Assembly (NCBI GenBank): GCA_015490675.1
Contig: WFXI01000217.1
Coordinates: 1 to 10,388 of the forward strand
DNA from: Hydrogenothermaceae bacterium
GTDB taxonomy: Bacteria; Aquificota; Aquificia; Aquificales; Hydrogenothermaceae
Reading direction: 5' to 3'
Length of the DNA stretch: 10,388 nucleotides
Shown here: positions 1 to 5,568 of the stretch, in pieces
Layout of the letters: each line of letters begins with the position of its first letter
Numbering within the stretch: position 1 is the stretch's first letter
The notes under the pieces: model-generated
Told to the model about the DNA's origin: nothing
The model's input: the letters and a program-made list of their open reading frames with translations, nothing else
Databases searched by the model: none
Made by a program: the position numbers and the translations under genes

Positions 1-24
1 ATTCTTGAAAACCTAATGAAATAA
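1..24 (+). CDS. Possible 3' end of an upstream gene (last 7 codons)
   Basis: Frame 1 is open from the window edge for seven codons (ILENLMK) and ends at TAA 22-24. The other two forward frames stop within the first 16 bases. It lies 16 bases before the next start codon, as expected for an operon partner. A flavoprotein subunit (FrdA/SdhA) would be a natural upstream neighbour, but seven residues cannot show that. Confidence 0.3.
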   Translation: MLENLMK

Positions 25-40
25 CATTGAGGTGAGAATA

Positions 41-1105
41 ATGGAAACATTTAAGCTAAGAGTTTTTAGGTATGACCCTACTAAAGACTCTGAAGGCTAC
101 TATCAAGAGTATACTCTTCCTGTAGAAAAGGGAATGACAGTTCTAGCTGCTTTATTCAAAGCAAAAGAAGAACAAGACCCAACAATATCTTTTAGATATA
201 ATTGTAGGGCTGCTATTTGTGGTTCGTGTTCTATGAGAATTAATGGACATGCAACTTTAGCGTGTAAAGAGCAGGTAACTAAGATTCTTGAAAAATACAA
301 TACAGATACAATTACAGTAGAACCTATAGGAAATGTAAAACCATTAAAAGACCTTATATTTGACTTTGATTATCTCCTTGAAAAATTCAAAAAAATCAAG
401 CCTTGGTTTATTCCTAAAGAGCCACCTCCAGCAGATGGAACAGAATACAGACAATCTCCTTATGAACACCATAAAATAGACTTTGCTTCTGACTGTATTT
501 TATGTGCATCTTGTGTTTCTGAATGTAATGCATTAAAAGCGAATGAAGAATACTTATCTCCTTTTGTTCTTGCTAAAGCTTATAGATTTGCAGCAGATAG
601 CAGAGATGGTGCAAGAAGAGAAAGACTTGAAGCAGTTTTAGACCACTTTAATTTAGAATGGTGTGTAAGATGCTGGCAGTGTACAACAAACTGTCCTAAA
701 GAAGTTCAACCATATGAAAGTATTATAAGGCTTAGAATAATAGCAGCAGAAGAAGGATACAAAACTCCTGGGGAAAAACACGCAGAGATTTTTGAAGAAG
801 ATATTAAAGAAAGAGGTTTACTAAATGAAATGCTTCTCCCTATGAGACAGGAAGGTCTTCTTGGAGCAGCAAAAAGAGCTCCATTTGGTATAAAAATGTT
901 CTTCAAAGGAAAAGTTAATATTGCAGATTTCTTTGGTGGACATAAAGTAAAAAGACACGAAGAAGTAGAAAAAATATATGAAAAAGCAAAAGAAAAAGGA
1001 AAACAGGTTCAAATTAGAATTCCTCAAATTCTTGGAGTTGTTTATGAAGATAAAAGAAAAACAGCTAAGAGAGCTAACTTTTTAGACAAAGGAGGTAATG
1101 AATAA
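41..1105 (+). CDS. frdB: Fumarate reductase/succinate dehydrogenase iron-sulfur subunit, non-classical (type E-like)
   Basis: Electron-transfer subunit that carries electrons between the FrdA/SdhA flavoprotein and its partner; in Aquificales the role would be fumarate reduction in the reductive TCA cycle. Numbered from ATG 41 (354 aa): a [2Fe-2S] ferredoxin domain with Cys55, 60, 63 and 75, then CILCASC-x3-C (Cys152, 155, 158, 162) and CVRCWQC-x3-CP (Cys208, 211, 214, 218). Classical SdhB has C-x5-C-x3-CP at the last site and binds [3Fe-4S]. The additional Cys211 here predicts a second [4Fe-4S], as in archaeal-type SdhB. About 130 residues follow the last cluster, longer than classical SdhB (about 240 aa in all). 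A GTG at 32 is in frame, but GAGGTGA at 29-35 is the ribosome binding site for ATG 41, five bases away. The stop overlaps the next start by one base (TAATG). Confidence 0.92.
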   Translation: METFKLRVFRYDPTKDSEGYYQEYTLPVEKGMTVLAALFKAKEEQDPTISFRYNCRAAICGSCSMRINGHATLACKEQVTKILEKYNTDTITVEPIGNVKPLKDLIFDFDYLLEKFKKIKPWFIPKEPPPADGTEYRQSPYEHHKIDFASDCILCASCVSECNALKANEEYLSPFVLAKAYRFAADSRDGARRERLEAVLDHFNLEWCVRCWQCTTNCPKEVQPYESIIRLRIIAAEEGYKTPGEKHAEIFEEDIKERGLLNEMLLPMRQEGLLGAAKRAPFGIKMFFKGKVNIADFFGGHKVKRHEEVEKIYEKAKEKGKQVQIRIPQILGVVYEDKRKTAKRANFLDKGGNE

Positions 1106-1998
1106 TGTCTAAATTAAAATATGCTTTTTATACAGGGTGTTCCGCTAAAGGTGTAGCTCCTGAGCTTTATGATTCTACAAAGCTAGTTGCTGAAAAGCTT
1201 GGTATGGAACTTATAGAGCTTGAAGCGGCTACTTGCTGTGGAGCAGGGGCAGTTCAGGAAAAAGATGAATTTTTAGCTTTAACAATAAATGCAAGGAACT
1301 TAGCATTAGCAGAGGAACTTGGATTAGATTTACTTACAATCTGTAATACATGTACAGTTATGCTTAGAGATACTAAGTTTAAGCTTGACAACGACCCAGA
1401 GCTAAAGAAAGAGGTAAATGAAGTTTTAAAAGAAGCAGGATTGGAGTACAAAGGAACATCTGAGGTCACCCATTTCTTATGGGAAGTGATAGATGGAGTA
1501 GGGCTAGATAAATTGAAAGAAATGGTTGTAAGACCATTAAAAGACTTTAATATAGCTCCATTTTATGGTTGTCATATTATAAGACCTGTATATCTAATTG
1601 GGTATGAAGACCCAGATAATCCAAAATCTATTGAAATGTTAATTGAAGCACTTGGTGGAAATCCAAAAGACCACGAAGCTAGACTTGCGTGCTGTGGTTT
1701 CCACTCTTTCTGGTCAGCTGAATCTGAAGTTACCCTTAGATTGACTGCAATGGATACACAGGCAGCAAAAGAAGAAAAAGCAGACTTTATGGTAACTCCT
1801 TGTCCTTTATGCCATACACAACTAGATGCAATGCAAGAAGAGGCAGAAGAGAGAATAGGTGCTAATATAGGAATGCCAATACTACATTTACCTCAAATGA
1901 TAGGACTTGCATTAGGAATGAACCCTAAAGAATTAGGATTACATAAACATGTAGTTTCAACAAAAGAAATAGTTGATAAAATAACAGCAAATGTATAA
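1105..1998 (+). CDS. SdhE/HdrB-like CCG-domain subunit of fumarate reductase/succinate dehydrogenase
   Basis: 297 aa with two cysteine-rich CCG domains, the signature of heterodisulfide reductase subunit B and of the SdhE/MfrE subunit of non-classical succinate:quinone reductases. Domain 1 has Cys12, Cys44-Cys45-Gly and Cys80-x2-Cys83. Domain 2 has Cys156, Cys196-Cys197-Gly and Cys233-x2-Cys236. In this family each complete CCG domain binds an unusual non-cubane [4Fe-4S] cluster. There is no transmembrane segment, so it replaces the SdhC/SdhD haem anchor rather than resembling it. GGAGGT at 1091-1096 sits eight bases before the ATG, and the start overlaps the frdB stop, so the two are translationally coupled. 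The electron partner (quinone, or NADH through further soluble subunits as reported for Hydrogenobacter thermophilus fumarate reductase) cannot be told from this protein. Confidence 0.9.
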   Translation: MSKLKYAFYTGCSAKGVAPELYDSTKLVAEKLGMELIELEAATCCGAGAVQEKDEFLALTINARNLALAEELGLDLLTICNTCTVMLRDTKFKLDNDPELKKEVNEVLKEAGLEYKGTSEVTHFLWEVIDGVGLDKLKEMVVRPLKDFNIAPFYGCHIIRPVYLIGYEDPDNPKSIEMLIEALGGNPKDHEARLACCGFHSFWSAESEVTLRLTAMDTQAAKEEKADFMVTPCPLCHTQLDAMQEEAEERIGANIGMPILHLPQMIGLALGMNPKELGLHKHVVSTKEIVDKITANV

Positions 1999-2017
1999 AA
2001 ATTAATAATACTTTTGT

Positions 2018-2042
2018 GGGAGGGTCTCTCCTTTCCCTTTTT
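2018..2042 (+). terminator. Intrinsic terminator after the fumarate reductase genes
   Basis: GGGAGGG (2018-2024) pairs with CTTTCCC (2031-2037) across a six-base loop. The seven pairs include two G-U wobbles, and TTTTT follows at 2038-2042. It begins 20 bases after the stop codon and separates this transcript from the next promoter. Confidence 0.7.
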
Positions 2043-2075
2043 CTATATTATTCAAAGTTGCTAATATTCTAACAG

Positions 2076-2104
2076 TTGCAATTTATATAATATATACCTA
2101 TAAT
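2076..2104 (+). promoter_or_regulatory. Sigma-70-type promoter for the arsR-trx-lpxA-lpxI operon
   Basis: A -35-like TTGCAA (2076-2081) and a perfect TATAAT (2099-2104) are separated by exactly 17 bases. The predicted start of transcription is near 2111, about 40 bases before the arsR ATG. It lies between the upstream terminator and the first gene of a closely packed run, and no comparable gap occurs again until 5550. Confidence 0.65.
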
Positions 2105-2109
2105 ATAAT

Positions 2110-2136
2110 TTAGTTATATTCTAATATGGTAATTAG
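2110..2136 (+). promoter_or_regulatory. Candidate ArsR operator (overlapping inverted repeats)
   Basis: Directly at and after the predicted transcription start are ATATT-CT-AATAT (2116-2127), a perfect 5-bp inverted repeat, and CTAAT-N6-ATTAG (2121-2136). The nonamer at 2116-2124 also occurs at 2064-2072, just upstream of the -35 box. ArsR/SmtB repressors usually bind AT-rich imperfect inverted repeats at their own promoter, so autoregulation is plausible. AT-rich DNA yields such repeats by chance, so confidence is limited. Confidence 0.4.
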
Positions 2137-2149
2137 GAAGGTGAAGACA

Positions 2150-2476
2150 ATGGAAAAAGAAAAGCAAATAACAGAAGAAATTGTAGATACAGACCACTGG
2201 AAAGATGAAGAATGGTTAGATGATAATGCAGAACTATTAAAAGCCTTAGCCCATCCTAGCAGGCTGAAAATAATAGGATTTTTAAGTAGTGGGAAAAAAT
2301 GTGTTAAGCATATCTGGGAAGCTTTAGATTTACCACAACCAAATGTATCTCAGCATTTGTCTGTTCTAAGAAATAAAGGCATCCTAGGTTATAAGCGTGA
2401 AGGTTCAATTGTGTGCTATTATATTAAAAATAAAAAAGCATTAAAAATTTATAAGCTACTAGTAGAGGAGGAATAA
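2150..2476 (+). CDS. ArsR/SmtB-family winged-helix repressor
   Basis: 108-aa DNA-binding regulator, cytoplasmic dimer by family. The core from LLKALAHPSRLKII (about 29-42) through the recognition helix QPNVSQHLSVLR (63-74) to the wing KREGSIVCYYI (82-92) is typical ArsR. Aligned by eye with E. coli ArsR, the CVC metal motif is reduced to one Cys (Cys51, with Lys at the second position). A second Cys, Cys89, sits in the beta-wing. This is not the alpha2/alpha5 Cys pair of the persulfide sensors SqrR/BigR, so the inducer is unknown. Thiol or sulfur sensing by Cys51/Cys89 is only inference. An earlier in-frame ATG (2126) exists, but AAGGTG at 2138-2143 is positioned for ATG 2150. First gene of a likely six-gene operon; two bases separate it from the thioredoxin gene. 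Confidence 0.88.
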   Translation: MEKEKQITEEIVDTDHWKDEEWLDDNAELLKALAHPSRLKIIGFLSSGKKCVKHIWEALDLPQPNVSQHLSVLRNKGILGYKREGSIVCYYIKNKKALKIYKLLVEEE

Positions 2477-2478
2477 AG

Positions 2479-2796
2479 ATGGCAGGTAAAGTTTGCGAAT
2501 TAAACGAACAAAACTGGGAGCAGGAGGTTTTAAACTCTGATGTTCCTGTTTTAGTAGATTTTTGGGCACCTTGGTGTGGACCTTGTAGATTAATAGCTCC
2601 TATCATAGAAGAGCTTGCAGAAGAACTTGAAGGTAAAGCTAAAGTGTGCAAGCTCAATACAGATGAGAATCCAAACATTGCAATGAAATATGGTATTAGA
2701 GCTATTCCTACAATTATGGTTTTCAAAAATGGACAGGTAGTTGATACTAAAGTTGGTGTTCAACCAAAAGAGGTTCTCAAAAGCCTTTTAGTATAA
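2479..2796 (+). CDS. trxA: Thioredoxin
   Basis: 105 aa, the standard length of a stand-alone thioredoxin. It has the active site WCGPC (Cys33, Cys36), buried Asp27 in VDFWAPW, and the cis-proline Pro77 in RAIPT. There is no signal peptide, so it acts in the cytoplasm, reducing disulfides (or persulfides) on partner proteins with electrons from thioredoxin reductase. Two extra cysteines, Cys6 and Cys57, lie outside the active site. GAGGAGG at 2465-2471 precedes the ATG by seven bases. Its position right after the ArsR gene suggests that it belongs to that regulator's response, or could reduce the regulator; this is inference from context. Confidence 0.93.
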   Translation: MAGKVCELNEQNWEQEVLNSDVPVLVDFWAPWCGPCRLIAPIIEELAEELEGKAKVCKLNTDENPNIAMKYGIRAIPTIMVFKNGQVVDTKVGVQPKEVLKSLLV

Positions 2797-2806
2797 GAGG
2801 TTTTAG

Positions 2807-3610
2807 TTGTCAGTTAAAATACATCCGACTGCTATTGTTTCAGATAAAGCAAAACTTGGGGTCAATGTTGAAATTGGCCCCTTTTCTATTATTGAAGACA
2901 ATGTAGAAATTGGAGATAACACCAAGATTTCATCTAATGTAAAAATCAAGGATTTCACTAAAATTGGTTCTAATTGTCAAATTTTTGAGGGTGCAATTAT
3001 TGGAAATATCCCTCAACATTTAGGATTTGAAGGTGAAGAAAGCTATGTTTACATTGATGATAATGTAACTATTAGAGAATACTGTACAATTCACAGGGGA
3101 ACAAAATTTGATGATGGTATAACTCACATCGGTGAAAACTCATATTTAATGGCATATGTACATATAGCTCATGATTGTAAAGTAGGCAAAAACACAATTT
3201 TAGCAAATGCTGTAACATTGGCAGGACATGTTAAAATTGGGGATTATGTTTTTATTGGAGGGTTAACACCAATCCATCAATTTTGTAGGATTGGCGATTA
3301 TGCAATGGTAGGTGGGGCTTCAGCTGTGGATAAAGATATACCTCCTTTCACAAGGGCTTCTAAAAATCATGCAAGGTTATATGGATTAAATCTTGTAGGT
3401 TTAAAAAGAAATGGTTTTAGCAGTGAAACTATTAGAGTTTTAAAAGAAGCATACAAAATAATTTTTATAAAATCTGCAAGAATAGAAGAAGGTATTCAAG
3501 AGGCTCTTGAAAAACTTCCTCATATTCCAGAGTTGTTAAAGCTAATAGACTTTCTTAAAGAAAGTAAAAGGGGAATTACCCCAGATATCAATAAGAAAAA
3601 ATCAATATGA
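2807..3610 (+). CDS. lpxA: UDP-N-acetylglucosamine O-acyltransferase LpxA
   Basis: First step of lipid A synthesis: transfer of an R-3-hydroxyacyl chain from acyl carrier protein to UDP-GlcNAc, in the cytoplasm by a trimer. The 267 aa (E. coli 262) form a left-handed beta-helix of hexapeptide repeats through about residue 185, followed by a helical C-terminal domain starting at NLVGLKRNGFS. HIAHDC contains the catalytic His122 (E. coli His125), and H157-Q-F also matches. Gly170 occupies the place of E. coli Gly173, the acyl-length ruler. The start is TTG at 2807, with AAGAGG (2795-2800) six bases upstream and the second codon matching the usual N-terminus; there is no better ATG. It lies ten bases after trxA and overlaps lpxI by four (ATGA). 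Confidence 0.95.
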   Translation: MSVKIHPTAIVSDKAKLGVNVEIGPFSIIEDNVEIGDNTKISSNVKIKDFTKIGSNCQIFEGAIIGNIPQHLGFEGEESYVYIDDNVTIREYCTIHRGTKFDDGITHIGENSYLMAYVHIAHDCKVGKNTILANAVTLAGHVKIGDYVFIGGLTPIHQFCRIGDYAMVGGASAVDKDIPPFTRASKNHARLYGLNLVGLKRNGFSSETIRVLKEAYKIIFIKSARIEEGIQEALEKLPHIPELLKLIDFLKESKRGITPDINKKKSI

Positions 3611-4431
3611 AAATTGGTCTTATTGCTGGAAAATCAGACCTTCCAATAGAATTTGCAAAATCTGTAAAATCTAATTCTAAAGAACTTGTAATATTTGCTA
3701 TAAAATCAATAACAGATAAACAAATAGAAAAATACGGTAAAACTTACTGGATAAATTTTGGTGAAGCCCAAAAATTAATAGACTTAATGCATAAAGAAAA
3801 AGTCACCCATTTTGTAATGCTTGGAAAAATAGAACATTATCTTTTAATATTTTCATTTTTTAAATTAGATAAGAGAGCAAAAGAGTTTTTAGCAAAGCTA
3901 AAAGATAAAAAAGCTAAAACAATTTTAGAAGGTGTTATAAACGAGCTAGAATCTGAAGGATTTAAAGCCTTAGACCCTACTCCATATTTAGGTTCACTGC
4001 TTGTAAATGAAGGATTATTAAATAATATTCCTTTAGAGGAAAAATATAAAAAAGATGTAGATTTTGGAATAAAAATAGCTAAACAGATTGCTCAGCTTGA
4101 TATAGGGCAAACTGTAGTTGTTAAAGACCAGATAGTTATAGCTGTAGAGGGAATTGAAGGAACTGATAAATGTATAGAAAGAGCTGGAAAATTAGGCGGT
4201 GAAGAATTGGTTGTTTGTAAATGTGCAAGAAAAAATCAAGATATGAGATACGATGTTCCTGTTATTGGTGAAAAAACTTTAGAAAGTATGAAAAAGGCTA
4301 AAGCAAAAGTCCTAGCAGTTGAAGCAGGAAAAACTTATCTTGTTAATAAAGAAGCTTTTATAAAAAAGGCGGATAAATTAGGTATATCTGTTATTGGCGT
4401 AAAAATTAACGAAGATGAAATTAAAATTTGA
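3607..4431 (+). CDS. lpxI: UDP-2,3-diacylglucosamine pyrophosphatase LpxI (DUF1009)
   Basis: Fourth step of lipid A synthesis: hydrolysis of UDP-2,3-diacylglucosamine to lipid X (2,3-diacylglucosamine-1-phosphate) and UMP. LpxI does the job of the unrelated LpxH in many bacteria. 274 aa, with an N-terminal IGLIAGKSDLP motif and a C-terminal catalytic domain containing VVKDQIVIAVEGIEGTD and DMRYDVPVIG. Asp216 in that last motif corresponds to the catalytic Asp225 described for Caulobacter LpxI. The N-terminal motif reads GKSDLP where a glycine-rich GGGxLP is more usual, a mild variation. The start overlaps the lpxA stop by four bases. lpxA-lpxI adjacency is common in genomes that use LpxI. Confidence 0.93.
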   Translation: MKIGLIAGKSDLPIEFAKSVKSNSKELVIFAIKSITDKQIEKYGKTYWINFGEAQKLIDLMHKEKVTHFVMLGKIEHYLLIFSFFKLDKRAKEFLAKLKDKKAKTILEGVINELESEGFKALDPTPYLGSLLVNEGLLNNIPLEEKYKKDVDFGIKIAKQIAQLDIGQTVVVKDQIVIAVEGIEGTDKCIERAGKLGGEELVVCKCARKNQDMRYDVPVIGEKTLESMKKAKAKVLAVEAGKTYLVNKEAFIKKADKLGISVIGVKINEDEIKI

Positions 4432-4927
4432 AGAGTATTTAAAAGAAATAGAGGATTTCTATTTAAAGCAAAAAGGTGTTTTTTCATTTTTATCACCTAA
4501 AGAGTTAGACCTAATAAAAAATTGGTATAAACAAGATATACCTTTAGATTTAATTAAAGAAACAATAAAAAAGGAAATTGTTAAATTTCCAGAAAGGAAA
4601 AAAAAGAAGTTTTCCTTAATACTTATAGATAAATTATTACAGGAAAATAGGTATGAAAAAGATGAAAATATAGATGAAAAATGGAAAAAAATCTTAGGAG
4701 TTTTTAATATTCCTGCAGAAAAATTTAATAATTTAAAAACAGACATTGAAAAAGAAAACTTTATTGTTTCATATATATGGAAGAATATGCTAAAAGAAGA
4801 AAAGGAAAAACTAATAAACGAGGCAGTTTCAAATATAGATAAAAAAGGCTTATCAAAAAAAGAGTATGAAGAGCTAATAAAGAGTTATATCTATACAAAA
4901 ATTTTAAACTACATAGAAACCATATGA
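4415..4927 (+). CDS. Conserved-looking helical protein of unknown function
   Basis: 170 aa, not recognised. It is strongly charged (Lys/Glu), without Cys, signal peptide or membrane span, so probably cytoplasmic and mainly alpha-helical. One segment stands out: FSFLSPKELDLIKNWY followed by IPLDLIKETI (about residues 23-48). This SPxExxxIxxWY...PLxxIxxxI pattern loosely resembles short helical DNA- or protein-binding modules such as the DnaD C-terminal motif; that likeness is weak. The ATG overlaps lpxI by 17 bases with only a poor ribosome binding site, so translation is likely coupled to lpxI. Its stop overlaps the next start by four bases (ATGA). That linkage to the YkgJ-type gene suggests joint function. 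Confidence 0.75.
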   Translation: MKLKFEEYLKEIEDFYLKQKGVFSFLSPKELDLIKNWYKQDIPLDLIKETIKKEIVKFPERKKKKFSLILIDKLLQENRYEKDENIDEKWKKILGVFNIPAEKFNNLKTDIEKENFIVSYIWKNMLKEEKEKLINEAVSNIDKKGLSKKEYEELIKSYIYTKILNYIETI

Positions 4928-5550
4928 TAGAAAAACTTTTAGAAGTATGTGCTTATTTTTATCAGGATAAAGAAATATTAAATGAGATATTGGATTTCCA
5001 AATTGATATCTATAATCTAATTGAAAGTAGTTTAAAAAAGGAAAAATTTGACTGCAAAGAAGGCTGTTATTATTGTTGTCTAGGATGGAAAGTTAATGCT
5101 ACTTTACCTGAAATCCTAATTTTAATAGATGGTCTTAATTTATTACCCTTTACAAAAAGGGAAGAGATTTATAGAAAACTAAATTCTTTCAAGAAAGAAA
5201 AGGTGAAATATTATACTCCTTGTCCTTTATTAGAAGATAGTAGATGTGTAGTTTATCACTATAGACCAATGATATGTAGATTATATTCATCATACGATAG
5301 TAAACTATGCGAAAATAAAATAAAGTTTGAATTTCCTGAAATAGTACAGGATACTACTTATAAAATAAAGAAAAAAATAGATTTAATTGAAGATTTTTTT
5401 AAGCCTTTTTTTGAAACAAAAATTTATATTACAGAAATAAAATTTGATAATACAAAAAAACTTTTCTACTTGGATATGTTTTCTATTTTAAAAATATTCG
5501 TTCAAGATGGAAAAATAAAAATAGAAAAAGGGGAAAAATTCCCCTTATAG
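4924..5550 (+). CDS. YkgJ-family cysteine-cluster protein (putative zinc/iron-chelating)
   Basis: 208 aa with the cysteine pattern of the YkgJ/FliB-like family (PF03692): Cys44-x3-Cys48-x2-Cys51-Cys52, then PCPLLEDSRC (Cys100, Cys108), RPMICR (Cys118) and Cys129. The eight cysteines probably bind metal or an Fe-S cluster. Biochemistry is known for few family members (one relative is the flagellin lysine methylase FliB), so no reaction is assigned. Residues 1-40 are helical and 140-208 are variable, rich in Lys, Phe and Ile. It is the last gene of the operon. Its TAG abuts the stop codon of the opposing iscS-like gene with no base between, and the opposing gene's terminator stem lies within its final codons. 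Confidence 0.85.
   Translation: MIEKLLEVCAYFYQDKEILNEILDFQIDIYNLIESSLKKEKFDCKEGCYYCCLGWKVNATLPEILILIDGLNLLPFTKREEIYRKLNSFKKEKVKYYTPCPLLEDSRCVVYHYRPMICRLYSSYDSKLCENKIKFEFPEIVQDTTYKIKKKIDLIEDFFKPFFETKIYITEIKFDNTKKLFYLDMFSILKIFVQDGKIKIEKGEKFPL
5511..5546 (-). terminator. Terminator of the mrp-iscS-like operon, inside the YkgJ-type gene
   Basis: AAGGGGAA (5528-5535) and TTCCCCTT (5539-5546) form a perfect 8-bp stem with a three-base loop. Read on the minus strand it is followed by a T-rich tract (TTT-C-TA-TTTTT-A-TTTTT down to 5511). It lies just past the iscS-like stop, wholly within the last codons of the opposing gene. Confidence 0.8.
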
Positions 5551-5568
5551 TTAGTTGCTAACTTTTTT
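5549..5568 (+). terminator. Terminator of the arsR-to-YkgJ operon, inside the end of the iscS-like gene
   Basis: AGTTAG (5549-5554) pairs with CTAACT (5558-5563) across TTG, and TTTTT follows. It begins inside the TAG stop codon of the YkgJ-type gene and lies within the last codons of the convergent gene. The stem is short and AT-rich, so it may be weak alone; the GC-rich hairpin just upstream could assist. Confidence 0.6.

Noticed and set aside
32..40. GTG at 32 as the start of the Fe-S subunit
   Set aside because: The GTG forms part of the GAGGTGA ribosome binding site placed five bases before ATG 41, which is the better start.
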